From assembly GCF_010731735.1 (NCBI RefSeq), contig NZ_AP022588.1, positions 3,348,001 to 3,412,000 of the forward strand: 64,000 nt of DNA. Reading direction: 5' to 3'. Below, in pieces: positions 37,629 through 48,513 of this stretch. Position 1 is the first letter of the stretch; each line of letters begins with the position of its first letter. The translations under genes were made by a program, and so were the position numbers. The notes under the pieces were generated by a model, which was not told the origin of the DNA, did not search any database, and saw only the letters and a list, made by a program, of their open reading frames with translations. The stretch comes from Mycolicibacterium sediminis. Its GTDB lineage: Bacteria; Actinomycetota; Actinomycetes; Mycobacteriales; Mycobacteriaceae.

Positions 37629-38704
37629 TGCGGGTCCTGGTCGCGATGAGCGGCGGCGTCGACTCCTCGGTCGCCGCCGCACGGATGGTCGACGCCGGCC
37701 ACGAGGTGGTGGGCGTGCACCTCGCCCTTTCCACGACCCCCGGCACGCTGCGCACCGGTTCGCGTGGCTGCTGCTCGAAGGAGGACGCCGGCGACGCCCG
37801 TCGGGTCGCCGACATCCTCGACATCCCGTTCTACGTGTGGGACTTCGCCGAGCGCTTCGCCGAGGACGTCATCGACGACTTCGTCGACTCCTACGCCAGG
37901 GGCGAGACGCCCAACCCGTGCGTGCGCTGCAACGAGAAGATCAAGTTCTCCGCGCTGGCCGCACGCGCAGTCGCGCTCGGCTTCGACGTGCTGGCCACCG
38001 GCCACTACGCACGCCTGTCCGGGGGCCGGCTGCGGCGCGCCGTCGACGCCGACAAGGACCAGTCCTACGTGCTCGGGGTGTTGACGGCGGCTCAACTCGC
38101 ACGTGCCGCGTTCCCGATCGGCGACACCGGCAAGCCCGAGATCCGCGCGGAGGCCGCCCGACGCGGGCTGGCCACCGCCGACAAGCCGGACAGCCACGAC
38201 ATCTGCTTCATCCCGTCAGGGGACACCCAGGCGTTCCTCGGCGCGCGCATCGGCGTGCGGCGCGGCGCGGTCGTCGACTCCGGTGGCACGGTGCTCGCCG
38301 AACACGACGGGGTGCACGGCTTCACGGTCGGTCAGCGCAAGGGCCTCGGCATCGCGGGCCCGGGACCCGACGGGGCCCCGCGCTACGTCACCAAGATCGA
38401 CGCCGACACCCAGACGGTGCACGTCGGCGCCGCCGCCGACCTCGACGTCCGCCGTCTCGACGGCGACCGGCCGGTGTTCACCTCGGGCCGGCCCTTCGAC
38501 GGTCCGGTCGAATGCGACGTGCAGGTGCGGGCGCACGGCGGCCTGGCCCCGGCCGTCGTCGAGGTCAGGGACGGTCGGCTGGTCGCCAACCTCCGCACGC
38601 CGCTGCGCGGGGTCGCCGCGGGTCAGACGATGGTCCTGTACCGCCCGGACCCCGACGGCGACGAGGTGCTGGCCAGCGCCACGATCGCGACGGTCGCCCG
38701 CTGA
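37628..38704 (+). CDS. mnmA: tRNA-specific 2-thiouridylase
   Basis: 358 residues; makes 2-thiouridine at the wobble position of Lys, Glu and Gln tRNAs using sulfur from IscS. The PP-loop [10 protein letters not shown] is at the N-terminus; the catalytic cysteines are in [12 protein letters not shown] and [11 protein letters not shown], with GHYARL and KDQSYVLG in between and a beta-barrel C-terminus. ATG 37628 overlaps the iscS stop by one base (TGATG). This matches Rv3024c. Confidence 0.96.
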   Translation: MRVLVAMSGGVDSSVAAARMVDAGHEVVGVHLALSTTPGTLRTGSRGCCSKEDAGDARRVADILDIPFYVWDFAERFAEDVIDDFVDSYARGETPNPCVRCNEKIKFSALAARAVALGFDVLATGHYARLSGGRLRRAVDADKDQSYVLGVLTAAQLARAAFPIGDTGKPEIRAEAARRGLATADKPDSHDICFIPSGDTQAFLGARIGVRRGAVVDSGGTVLAEHDGVHGFTVGQRKGLGIAGPGPDGAPRYVTKIDADTQTVHVGAAADLDVRRLDGDRPVFTSGRPFDGPVECDVQVRAHGGLAPAVVEVRDGRLVANLRTPLRGVAAGQTMVLYRPDPDGDEVLASATIATVAR

Positions 38705-38713
38705 CCATCGGTC

Positions 38714-39364
38714 TCAGCCCGGGACGTTGGCCACCATGTTGGACAGCACGATGTCGGGCACCGTCGACGGATAGCCGCAGAACGTGACCTCGACCATGAC
38801 AGCCGACTTGACGCGGTAGTCCCGGCCGCAGCCGCCGGTGCGCGTCTGGAGCGAGTCGGCCGAGGCCGTCCAGTCGCCGACGAAGGCCGACCCCGACGGC
38901 GTCGCCCCGCACAGGTCCACCCGGCCCGTCAGGCCGTCGAAGGCGCGGCGGGCGGTCTCGGCGTCGCGGTAGCCGGCGGCGCCCTGGGAGATCAGCGCGC
39001 CCTTCGGTGGGTGCTGGTACGTCGTCTTGTGGAACTCCTCGACGTCCGGGCCGAACGTCTCGGTCTCGACGTAGTACCAGCGGCACGGCGGCGGTGCGGT
39101 GTCCGCCAGCACGTCGATGTCGACGGGCTGCTTGCCGTCCATCGAGGGGATGACGGTGAGGTCGTCGCCACCCCCGGTGATCGCCCGCATCCGAGCTTGC
39201 GCCAGCAGCACGGTGTCCACGTCGACCGGCGACCGCGAGTCGTCGTCGATGCCGGGCGCGGAGCGAACCGCCGAGCCCGAGATCGATTGCGTGCACGCGA
39301 CGTTCGTCATCAGGACGAGCGCCGCGGCGAGGCAGAGCGCACGCCGGCAGACCATGGCGGGCAT
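38714..39364 (-). CDS. lpqA: Lipoprotein LpqA-like with PknH-type sensor domain
   Basis: 216 residues, close to M. tuberculosis LpqA (Rv3016). A hydrophobic signal peptide ends in the lipobox-like NVAC (Cys24). The extracellular part resembles the PknH-like sensor domain, with paired cysteines likely forming disulfides (PPPCRWYYVE, VDLCGATPSG, GGCGRDYRV, TFCGYPST). Ligand unknown. ATG 39364 follows a TATCCT element by 5 nt; a start 10 codons earlier would lie upstream of that promoter. It is divergent from the core-MetE gene. Confidence 0.85.
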   Translation of the reverse strand: MPAMVCRRALCLAAALVLMTNVACTQSISGSAVRSAPGIDDDSRSPVDVDTVLLAQARMRAITGGGDDLTVIPSMDGKQPVDIDVLADTAPPPCRWYYVETETFGPDVEEFHKTTYQHPPKGALISQGAAGYRDAETARRAFDGLTGRVDLCGATPSGSAFVGDWTASADSLQTRTGGCGRDYRVKSAVMVEVTFCGYPSTVPDIVLSNMVANVPG

Positions 39365-39375
39365 GGTCGAGGATA
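39365..39375 (-). promoter_or_regulatory. Leaderless promoter of lpqA
   Basis: Minus-strand TATCCT (39370-39375) with a 5-nt spacer before ATG 39364. Confidence 0.45.
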
Positions 39376-39398
39376 ACGCGTTCTGCGGGCTCATCGAA

Positions 39399-39411
39399 TA
39401 GTGTCGACGGC
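39399..39411 (+). promoter_or_regulatory. Leaderless promoter upstream of the core-MetE gene
   Basis: TAGTGT (39399-39404) with a 7-nt spacer before a GTG at 39412. That GTG opens a five-codon ORF, not the main gene. Confidence 0.5.
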
Positions 39412-39429
39412 GTGGACGTCAACGCATGA
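39412..39429 (+). CDS. Five-codon leaderless upstream ORF (MDVNA)
   Basis: GTG GAC GTC AAC GCA TGA. The GTG sits where a leaderless start is expected after TAGTGT, and its TGA overlaps the ATG of the core-MetE gene (ATGA). It could load ribosomes and hand them to the main gene. Position is seen directly; translation is inferred. Confidence 0.45.
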   Translation: MDVNA

Positions 39430-40436
39430 GTGTGTTCGGGACGGCGACCGGCGTCGGCTCCTGGCCCGGCGTATCGGCGAGGGATGCGGCCGGGGTGGTC
39501 GTCGGCGAACTGACCGGTCTGACCCACCTGGTCGAGCTGCCCGCTCGCGGGGTCGGCGCGGACATGATCGGCCGAGCGGCGGCCCTGCTGGTCGACCTCC
39601 ACGTCGACACCGTGCCTCGCGGCTACCGCATCGCGGCGGGCCGAAGTGCCGCGTCGCGACGCGCCATCAGCTTCCTCGACGAGGACGTCGACGCGCTCGA
39701 GGAGGCGTGGGAGAAAGCCGGCCTGCGCGGCAGCGGCCGACCCGTCAAGGTGCAGGCGTGCGGACCGATCACGTTGGCCGCGCAGATCGAACTCGGGGGC
39801 GGCCACCGGGCGATCACCGACCTCGGCGCGATCCGCGACATCGCCGCCTCGCTCGCCGAGGGGGTCAAGGTCCACCGTTCGGAGATCTCGCGCAGGCTCG
39901 AGACCGACGTCGTCGTGCAGTTCGACGAGCCCACCCTGCCCGCCGCGCTGGCCGGCCGGCTGACCGGCGTCACCAGCCTGTCGTCGGTTCGGGCGATCGA
40001 CGAGACCTTCGCCGGTGGGCTGTTCGACCAGTGCGTCGAGACAGTCGGTGGCGACGTCGCACTGCACTGCTGTGCGGCGGACGTACCGTGGAAGTTGTTG
40101 CTGCAGAGCACGTTTGCCGCCGTCTCGTTCGACGCGGCCCGTCTCGTGGCCGCCGATCTGGACGGCATCGGCGAATGGGTCGAGTCCGGACGGACCGCGA
40201 TGCTGGGCGTCGTGCCGACGACGGCACCCGACCGAACCCCGGCTCCCGAGGAGGTCGCGGCCGCGGCCGCATCCATCACCGACCGGCTGGGCTTCCCGCG
40301 TCGGGTCCTGCGGGAGCGGATCGGGATCACGCCGGCATGCGGTCTCGCGGCCGCCACCGTCGAGTGGGCACGCACGGCGACCGAGTTGACGCAGAAGGTC
40401 GCCGACGGCATCGCGGCCGATCCGGACTCCGCCTGA
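39426..40436 (+). CDS. Core-MetE-like, cobalamin-independent methionine synthase family protein (Rv3015c-like)
   Basis: 336 residues, about the size of the catalytic half of MetE. Zinc ligands are present: His214-x-Cys216 in ALHCCAADVP and Cys305 in TPACGLA. Other family features are TGVGSWPG at the start and VQFDEPTLPAAL. Short 'core-MetE' enzymes from other organisms use methylcobalamin or corrinoid proteins instead of methyl-folate; whether this one does is unknown. The ATG overlaps a five-codon upstream ORF. Confidence 0.82.
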   Translation: MSVFGTATGVGSWPGVSARDAAGVVVGELTGLTHLVELPARGVGADMIGRAAALLVDLHVDTVPRGYRIAAGRSAASRRAISFLDEDVDALEEAWEKAGLRGSGRPVKVQACGPITLAAQIELGGGHRAITDLGAIRDIAASLAEGVKVHRSEISRRLETDVVVQFDEPTLPAALAGRLTGVTSLSSVRAIDETFAGGLFDQCVETVGGDVALHCCAADVPWKLLLQSTFAAVSFDAARLVAADLDGIGEWVESGRTAMLGVVPTTAPDRTPAPEEVAAAAASITDRLGFPRRVLRERIGITPACGLAAATVEWARTATELTQKVADGIAADPDSA

Positions 40437-40476
40437 CGGGGGTTCCGCGTCGGCCGGACCGGGGTATGCCGCCGAC

Positions 40477-41628
40477 ATGACGAACCTCCGCTTGATCGTG
40501 ATCGGCAGTGGGCCCGCGGGAATCGGTGCCGCCGAGACCTACCGCAAGCACCAGCCGGACGCCCACATCCGCATCCTGACCGCCGACGACCGTGCGCCGT
40601 ACGAGCGGCCGCCGCTGAGCAAGGACTTCCTGCGCGGCGACACCGACGACGTGGACCTCCATCCACGCGAGTGGTTTGACGAGCAGGCGATCGAACTGAC
40701 CCTCGCGTCGCCGGTGAGCGACATCGACACCGCGCGACGCGTCGTGACCGCCGCGGGCGAGGAGTACGGCTACGACGCGCTCGTCATCACCTCCGGTGCC
40801 AGCCCCACCCCGCTCGACGTCCCCGGCGGGGAACGCGCCCTGCAACTCCGGTCGCTGTCCGACGCGACCCGGCTGCGCGACTCGGCCGGGTCCGCCACGT
40901 CGGCCGTGATCATCGGTGCCGGCTTCATCGGCTGCGAGGCAGCGGCGTCCCTCGCGATGCGCGGGCTGTCCGTCACGCTGGTGGCGCCCAGCGAGGTACC
41001 GCAGGAGAAGCGACTCGGCGCCGAGGCCGGCCGGCGGATCAAGGACCTCGTCGAAGCCACGGGGGCGACCTACCGCGGCGGTACCGGCGTCGCGTCGATC
41101 GACGGCGACACCGTTCGCCTGGAGGACGGCACGGCCATCACCGCGGACCTGATCCTGGCTGCGACGGGAGTGTCGCCCAACAGCGAGGTCGCCGAGAAGG
41201 CCGGAATCTCCGTCGAGGACTCACGCATCGTGGCCGACGCCGACGCCAGCACCAACGTCGAGCGCGTGTACGCGGCGGGCGACGTCACCAAGACGTTCAA
41301 CGACGGCGCCGGGCGCGCGCTGGTCATCGAACACTGGCAGGACGCGGCGGACCAGGGCGAGGTCGCGGGCGCATCCGCCGCAGGCCAGCAGGCCCGATGG
41401 TCGGCCGTTCCCGGGTTCTGGACCGAGATCGGCGATGCCGCAGTCAAGTACCACGCATGGGGCGACGGCTACGACGACAGCCGGTTCGTGGAACGCGACG
41501 GCGGCTTCACCGTCTGGTACTCCTCGGCGGGCACGGCCGTGGGCGTCCTCACCTACAACGCGGACGACGACTACGACCGTGGCGAGGAACTCATCGGCGC
41601 GGGCAAGCCCGTCCCGGCGGGGGAGTGA
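40477..41628 (+). CDS. FAD-dependent pyridine nucleotide-disulfide-type oxidoreductase
   Basis: 383 residues of the ferredoxin/rubredoxin-reductase-like flavoprotein group. The FAD motif is VIGSGPAGIGAAE (residues 8-20), the NAD(P)H motif VIIGAGFIGCEAA near residue 146, and the second FAD contact VYAAGDVTK. YERPPLSKDFLRG is typical of ring-hydroxylase and rhodocoxin reductases. The redox partner is not in the neighbourhood. It stands alone 40 bp after core-MetE and is not part of the remembered M. tuberculosis order. A poor -10 (TATGCC) lies 6 nt before the ATG. Confidence 0.85.
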   Translation: MTNLRLIVIGSGPAGIGAAETYRKHQPDAHIRILTADDRAPYERPPLSKDFLRGDTDDVDLHPREWFDEQAIELTLASPVSDIDTARRVVTAAGEEYGYDALVITSGASPTPLDVPGGERALQLRSLSDATRLRDSAGSATSAVIIGAGFIGCEAAASLAMRGLSVTLVAPSEVPQEKRLGAEAGRRIKDLVEATGATYRGGTGVASIDGDTVRLEDGTAITADLILAATGVSPNSEVAEKAGISVEDSRIVADADASTNVERVYAAGDVTKTFNDGAGRALVIEHWQDAADQGEVAGASAAGQQARWSAVPGFWTEIGDAAVKYHAWGDGYDDSRFVERDGGFTVWYSSAGTAVGVLTYNADDDYDRGEELIGAGKPVPAGE

Positions 41629-41631
41629 TCG

Positions 41632-43251
41632 CTACGCGGTGCGCAGATCCTTGCGCAGGATCTTGCCCGCGGCCGACTTCGGGATGGCGTCGATGAACGC
41701 GACCTGACGCACCTTCTTGTACGGCGCGACCTGTCCGGCGACGAACTCCATCACGGCCTCCTCCGTCAGATCGGCGGCGCCCTCCGAGGGTTGGACGACG
41801 ACGAAGGCCTTCGGCACCTCCTCGCCGGAGTCGGCGTCACGCACGCCGATCACCGCCGCGTCGGCGATCTGGGGGTGTGACAGCAGCACGGCCTCGAGTT
41901 CGGCGGGCGGCACCTGGTAGCCCTTGTACTTGATCAGCTCCTTGAGGCGGTCGACGATGTAGACGCAGCCCGTCGAGTCCACCCGCGCGAGGTCGCCGGT
42001 GTGCAGGAACCCGTCGTCGTCGATGGTCTCCCTGGTCGCCGAGTCGTTGTTCAGGTAACCGGCCATCACGTTCGGGCCCTTGAACCAGAGTTCGCCGGTG
42101 TCGCTCAATCCCGATGCGGGAGGATCGATCTCGGTGCCGGTCTCGCCGTCGACGATCTTGCTGACCGAATTGGGGACCGTCCACCCGCAGGAACTCAACG
42201 GTGCCACCGAGCCCACCAGCTCCCGGCCGCCGTCGAACGGTGCGACGTGGCTGACGGGGCTCAGTTCGCTCATGCCGTAGCCCTGGATCACCGCGCACCC
42301 CAGCCGGTCGGCGACGGCGCGGCCGAGGTCCTCGTCCAGCGGTGCGGCGCCGGACATGATGCCGCGCAGGCTGGACAGGTCGTACCGCTCGACCAGGGGG
42401 TGCTTGGCCAGCGCCACCGCGACCGGCGGCGCGATGAAGGCATGGGTGCACCGGCGGTCGGCGATGTTCTGGAGGAATCCCTCGAGGTCGAAGCTGGGCA
42501 TGATGACGAGTTGCGCCCGCGCGTGTACGGCGGCGTTGAGGAGCACGGTCATGCCGTAGATGTGGAAGAACGGCAGCACGGCGAGGATGCGATCGTCGGC
42601 GGCCATCCCCTGCAGGGGTCGGATCTGGGCGACGTTCGCCGTCAGGTTGGCGTGGGTGAGCATGACGCCCTTGGGGTTTCCGGTGGTCCCCGAGCTGTAC
42701 GGCAGGACGGCCAGGTGTGCCTGCGGGTCGAACTCGACGTCCGGTGCCGGCAGCCCCGGGGCGAGCAGGTCCTCGGCGTTGGGATGACCGTCCGCGGCGG
42801 CGCCGGGGCCGTCGAGCACGAACACCCGGGAGGCGTCGAGGTCCACCGCCTCCGCGGCCTCGGCGGCCTGGGGGAGCAGCGCGGACACCGTGACGAGGAC
42901 GGTGGCCTTCGAGTCGGTGAGCTGCTTGGCGATGTCCTTCGCGGTGAACAGGGCGTTGATGGTCGTCGCGGTCGCACCGGAGCGAAGGATGCCGTGGAAG
43001 GCGATGGCGAACGCAGAACTGTTGGGCGACAACAATCCGACCACGTCGCCCACGCCGACCCCGCGGTCGGCCAGAGCACCCGCGAAGGCGTCGATCTCGA
43101 CGACCATCTCGCGGTAGGTCGTCTCGGCACCGGTCTTGGCGTCGACGAGTGCGACGCGGTCGGCGTCGTCGTCGGCGAGGTCGCCGAACAGGTAGTCGTA
43201 CAGATTGGTCGTCGGGACGTGGACCTGGGGGAAGGGGCTCGCGAAACTCAT
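41632..43251 (-). CDS. Acyl-CoA synthetase / 4-coumarate-CoA ligase-like AMP-forming enzyme
   Basis: 539-residue adenylate-forming ligase. The ATP-binding loop is LPYSSGTTGNPKGVMLTHANL, followed by VIQGYGMSELSPVSH, WFKGPNVMAGYLN, the hinge TGDLARVDSTGCVYIVDRLKE and the catalytic Lys near the C-terminus in PKSAAGKILRKDL. It activates a carboxylic acid, perhaps aromatic or medium-chain, to its CoA ester; substrate not predictable. ATG 43251 follows GGAGG and begins MSFASPFPQV; the long upstream frame has no homology. It converges on the FAD oxidoreductase (3 bp gap). Confidence 0.88.
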   Translation of the reverse strand: MSFASPFPQVHVPTTNLYDYLFGDLADDDADRVALVDAKTGAETTYREMVVEIDAFAGALADRGVGVGDVVGLLSPNSSAFAIAFHGILRSGATATTINALFTAKDIAKQLTDSKATVLVTVSALLPQAAEAAEAVDLDASRVFVLDGPGAAADGHPNAEDLLAPGLPAPDVEFDPQAHLAVLPYSSGTTGNPKGVMLTHANLTANVAQIRPLQGMAADDRILAVLPFFHIYGMTVLLNAAVHARAQLVIMPSFDLEGFLQNIADRRCTHAFIAPPVAVALAKHPLVERYDLSSLRGIMSGAAPLDEDLGRAVADRLGCAVIQGYGMSELSPVSHVAPFDGGRELVGSVAPLSSCGWTVPNSVSKIVDGETGTEIDPPASGLSDTGELWFKGPNVMAGYLNNDSATRETIDDDGFLHTGDLARVDSTGCVYIVDRLKELIKYKGYQVPPAELEAVLLSHPQIADAAVIGVRDADSGEEVPKAFVVVQPSEGAADLTEEAVMEFVAGQVAPYKKVRQVAFIDAIPKSAAGKILRKDLRTA

Positions 43252-43289
43252 CTCGCCTCCGATCGAACCATGCCGCGGTCGGCGCCGGG

Positions 43290-43685
43290 TCAGCGTTCGT
43301 CGAGTCGGACGATCAGCTTCTTCGACGCGACGAGGCGGAACGACGCGTCGACCAGCTCGCCGACCTCCTCCCAGTCGACCTCGGCCACGCTGAAGTCGAG
43401 GCCCAGCCACCCGTAGGGCCCGAGGTAGGCGGGATGGAACGTGCGCTCGTCCCGTTCGAGTGCCGTCCGGTCGGCGTCGTCGGCCTTGAACAGCAGACAG
43501 CTGGGAACGGTGACCATCTCACCCGACTCCCGGGTGCTGCCGCCGTAGATCGCGAACATCTTCGGGGCGCAGAACACGGGACGGCCGTGCGACACCTTCT
43601 CGAACGCCTCGGGGAAGCCCAGCGCGATCTCCCGGACCTCGGCGAGCCCGAAGTCGTCGTCGTGGAACATCTTCGGATGCGGCAC
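43290..43685 (-). CDS. MmcQ/YjbR-family small DNA-binding-like protein
   Basis: 131 residues of the MmcQ/YjbR fold: EVREIALGFPEAFEKVSHGRPVF, a middle FAIYGGSTRESGEMVTVPS, and a C-terminal GWLGLDFSVAEVDWEEVGELVDASF segment. The fold resembles DNA-binding CyaY-like proteins, but function is unknown. GTG 43685 is chosen because TACACT lies 6 nt upstream. A possible iron-regulator box overlaps the -35 region. It sits 38 bp upstream of the acyl-CoA ligase and may be co-transcribed. Confidence 0.78.
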   Translation of the reverse strand: MPHPKMFHDDDFGLAEVREIALGFPEAFEKVSHGRPVFCAPKMFAIYGGSTRESGEMVTVPSCLLFKADDADRTALERDERTFHPAYLGPYGWLGLDFSVAEVDWEEVGELVDASFRLVASKKLIVRLDER

Positions 43686-43697
43686 GGAGCCAGTGTA
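43686..43697 (-). promoter_or_regulatory. Leaderless promoter of the MmcQ/YjbR gene
   Basis: Minus-strand TACACT (43692-43697) with a 6-nt spacer before GTG 43685. Confidence 0.5.
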
Positions 43698-43714
43698 GAA
43701 CTCGTCGACGTTGG

Positions 43715-43733
43715 TTAGGGTAGCCTTCCCGAC
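43715..43733. promoter_or_regulatory. Candidate IdeR/DtxR-type iron box
   Basis: TTAGGGTAGCCTTCCCGAC matches the mycobacterial IdeR consensus (TTAGGTTAGSCTAACCTAA) at 14 of 19 positions by eye. It lies where the -35 region of the MmcQ/YjbR promoter would be, and 85 bp before the ligA start. The right half is weak. Confidence 0.35.
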
Positions 43734-43805
43734 CCGGACGGCTTCCGCCGCCGCTCGTGCCGCGCTGATCCTCCGTGGTGCGGGTTTGGCGTCGGTGCGC
43801 TCGGT

Positions 43806-45938
<2,133 letters not shown>

Positions 45939-45940
45939 CG

Positions 45941-46600
45941 CTACCGCAGGATCGTGGCGACGATGCCCGCGAGGTAGCCCAGGCGCGCGACTTCGGACGG
46001 CCGGAACGCGGGCCCGCCCGGCCGGCCGAGCACCACGGCGGTGAACGGGTCGCCGAGCGGTGCGGCGGCCAGCGCGGTGTCCATGTCGCGCCACACCTGA
46101 GGCAGCCACTCGGCATCGCCGTCGAGCGCCTCGGCGCGTTCGAGTGGCAGCCACGGCGCTGCGACCGCCTGGGTCTCGGGGGCACCGCCGCTGCTCGTGA
46201 CGTGATGCAGCTGCGAGCCCTCGAGCCGGAGCACGGTGCACCAGCCAACCCGCAGCACCTTCGGCGCCTCGTCGGCGAGCACCTGCAGCTTGGCGGGGGT
46301 GGGCCCGGCGCCGGCGATGTGGTCGATCAACTCGAGTTCGCGGTGCGCCTCCAGCAGCCCCGTGTGCGGGCGCACGCTGTCGACGTACACGCCGCTGATG
46401 CGTTCGGCCGCGGTGATCAGGGAGTCCGGCATGGCGCCGGCCGGGAGTTCCACCACCAGGTCGTCGACGGCGTAGCCGGCCGCCCGCTCGACGACGTCGA
46501 GGGACAGGATGTCCGCGCCGACCGATCCGAGCGCCACCGCGAGCGAACCGAGCCGGCCCGGTCGGTCCTCGAGTTCGACCCGAAGTAGGTATGACGGCAC
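45941..46600 (-). CDS. ACT-domain protein (Rv3013-like)
   Basis: 219 residues. An ACT domain occupies residues 1-75 ([23 protein letters not shown], then [12 protein letters not shown]), a fold that usually binds amino acids. The rest resembles a GAF-like sensory fold ([34 protein letters not shown]). No catalytic or DNA-binding motif is seen, so a small-molecule sensor is likely. GTG 46600 aligns with the N-terminus remembered for Rv3013; GTG 46606 is two codons longer and equally possible. Confidence 0.8.
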   Translation of the reverse strand: MPSYLLRVELEDRPGRLGSLAVALGSVGADILSLDVVERAAGYAVDDLVVELPAGAMPDSLITAAERISGVYVDSVRPHTGLLEAHRELELIDHIAGAGPTPAKLQVLADEAPKVLRVGWCTVLRLEGSQLHHVTSSGGAPETQAVAAPWLPLERAEALDGDAEWLPQVWRDMDTALAAAPLGDPFTAVVLGRPGGPAFRPSEVARLGYLAGIVATILR

Positions 46601-46614
46601 GCGCACACTGTTTC

Positions 46615-46680
46615 ACGGAGGGCGGGAGCGGAGCGACTCGGGAGATGTGACGGAGGGCGGGAGCGGAGCGACTCGGGAGA
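46615..46680. repeat. Tandem pair of identical 31-bp units
   Basis: Two identical 31-bp units (46615-46645 and 46650-46680) separated by TGTG, each containing GAGCGGAGCGACTCGGGAGA. A degenerate relative lies near 53693-53731. It sits between the ACT gene and the gatC promoter. Confidence 0.7.
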
Positions 46681-46701
46681 GTGGCGTTCGAGGCCGCCCA
46701 C

Positions 46702-46715
46702 TAGTCTTCGTAGAC
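46702..46715 (+). promoter_or_regulatory. Leaderless promoter of gatC
   Basis: TAGTCT (46702-46707) with an 8-nt spacer before GTG 46716. Confidence 0.5.
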
Positions 46716-47015
46716 GTGTCGCAGATATCCCGGGATGACGTCGCCCACCTGGCGCGTCTCGCCCGGCTCTCCCTGACCGACGGCGAACTGATGAGCTTCG
46801 CCGGCCAACTCGACGCCATCTTGGCCCACGTCGGCCAGATCCAGGCGGTCGACGTGACGGGGGTGGAGACGACGGACAATCCACTCAAGGAGTTGAACGT
46901 GACGCGGCCGGACACGGTGCTGCCGTCGCTGGCCCAGGACGAGGCGCTGGCGGCCGCGCCGAACGCGGTCGACGGCCGCTTCGCCGTCCCGCGGATCCTG
47001 GGGGAGTCGGAATGA
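46716..47015 (+). CDS. gatC: Asp/Glu-tRNA amidotransferase subunit C
   Basis: 99 residues, the length of M. tuberculosis GatC (Rv3012c). It starts [23 protein letters not shown] and ends with [11 protein letters not shown], the belt that wraps GatA and GatB. GatCAB converts mischarged Glu-tRNA(Gln) and Asp-tRNA(Asn) to the correct forms. GTG 46716 is supported by the leaderless promoter and the length; the longer open frame runs through the 31-bp repeats. The end overlaps gatA by ATGA. Confidence 0.93.
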   Translation: MSQISRDDVAHLARLARLSLTDGELMSFAGQLDAILAHVGQIQAVDVTGVETTDNPLKELNVTRPDTVLPSLAQDEALAAAPNAVDGRFAVPRILGESE

Positions 47016-48496
47016 GCGAGCCGACCCGCCTGGACGCGGCGACACTGGCCGGCCGGATCGCCGCGGGCGAGCTGTCCTCGGTCGAGGTCACCCAGGCCCA
47101 CCTCGACCAGATCGCCGACACCGACGACCGGTACCACGCCTTCCTGCACGTCGGTTCGGACGAGGCGCTCGCCGCCGCGGAGCGCGTCGACGCCGCGGTC
47201 GCGGCAGGCGAGACGCTCCCGTCGGCGCTGGCCGGTGTGCCGCTGGCACTCAAGGACGTGTTCACCACCACCGACATGCCGACCACCTGCGGGTCGAAGA
47301 TCCTCGAGGGCTGGCGTTCCCCGTACGACGCGACGGTGACCACCCGGTTGCGTGCCGCGGGCATCCCGATCCTCGGCAAGACGAACATGGACGAGTTCGC
47401 CATGGGCAGCTCGACGGAGAACTCGGCCTACGGGCCGACGCGCAATCCGTGGGACGTCGATCGCGTGCCCGGCGGGTCGGGCGGTGGCAGTGCCGCGGCG
47501 CTCGCCGCGTTTCAGGCGCCGCTCGCGATCGGGTCGGACACCGGCGGCTCGATCCGCCAGCCCGCGGCCCTGACCGCGACCGTCGGCGTCAAGCCCACCT
47601 ACGGCACGGTGTCGCGCTACGGGCTCATCGCGTGCGCATCGTCGCTCGATCAGGGCGGGCCGTGCGCCCGGACCGTGCTCGACACCGCCCTGCTGCACGC
47701 GGTCATCGCCGGGCACGACGCGCGTGACTCCACGTCGGTGGACGCCGAGGTTCCCGACGTCGTGGGTGCCGCGCGCGCCGGCGCCACCGGAGACCTGAAG
47801 GGCGTCCGGGTGGGCGTCGTCAAGCAGCTGCGCAGTGGCGAGGGCTACCAGCAGGGGGTGCTGTCGTCGTTCACCGCCGCGGTCGACCAGCTGACGGCGC
47901 TCGGTGCCGAGGTCGTCGAGGTCGACTGCCCGCACTTCGACTACTCGATGGCGGCCTACTACCTGATCCTCCCCTCGGAGGTGTCGTCGAACCTGGCGCG
48001 CTTCGACGCGATGCGCTTCGGCCTGCGGGTCGGCGACGACGGGACGCACAGCGCCGAGGAGGTGATGGCGTTGACCCGCGCGGCCGGATTCGGCCCCGAG
48101 GTCAAGCGCCGCATCATGATCGGGACGTACGCCCTGTCGGCCGGCTACTACGACGCCTACTACAACCAGGCGCAGAAGGTCCGGACGCTGATCGCCCGCG
48201 ACCTCGACAGGGCCTACGAGCAGGCCGACGTGCTGGTGTCCCCGGCGACGCCGACCACCGCGTTCCCCCTCGGCGAGAAGGTCGACGACCCGCTGGCGAT
48301 GTACCTGTTCGACCTCTGCACGCTGCCGCTGAACCTGGCCGGCCACTGCGGGATGTCGGTCCCGTCGGGGCTGTCGGAGGACGACGGGCTGCCCGTCGGA
48401 CTGCAGATCATGGCCCCCGCGCTGGCCGACGATCGGCTCTACCGCGTGGGCGCCGCCTACGAGGCGGCTCGCGGAACGCTGCCGACGGCGATCTGA
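47012..48496 (+). CDS. gatA: Asp/Glu-tRNA amidotransferase subunit A
   Basis: 494-residue amidase-signature enzyme that releases ammonia from glutamine for GatB. The catalytic Lys81 is in LALKDVFTT, the cis-Ser156 in VPGGSGGGS and the nucleophile Ser180 in [12 protein letters not shown]. Length equals M. tuberculosis GatA (Rv3011c). The ATG overlaps the gatC stop, so C and A are co-translated. pfkA follows 17 bp downstream. Confidence 0.96.
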   Translation: MSEPTRLDAATLAGRIAAGELSSVEVTQAHLDQIADTDDRYHAFLHVGSDEALAAAERVDAAVAAGETLPSALAGVPLALKDVFTTTDMPTTCGSKILEGWRSPYDATVTTRLRAAGIPILGKTNMDEFAMGSSTENSAYGPTRNPWDVDRVPGGSGGGSAAALAAFQAPLAIGSDTGGSIRQPAALTATVGVKPTYGTVSRYGLIACASSLDQGGPCARTVLDTALLHAVIAGHDARDSTSVDAEVPDVVGAARAGATGDLKGVRVGVVKQLRSGEGYQQGVLSSFTAAVDQLTALGAEVVEVDCPHFDYSMAAYYLILPSEVSSNLARFDAMRFGLRVGDDGTHSAEEVMALTRAAGFGPEVKRRIMIGTYALSAGYYDAYYNQAQKVRTLIARDLDRAYEQADVLVSPATPTTAFPLGEKVDDPLAMYLFDLCTLPLNLAGHCGMSVPSGLSEDDGLPVGLQIMAPALADDRLYRVGAAYEAARGTLPTAI

Positions 48497-48513
48497 CGGG
48501 GGAGGATGGGCGC

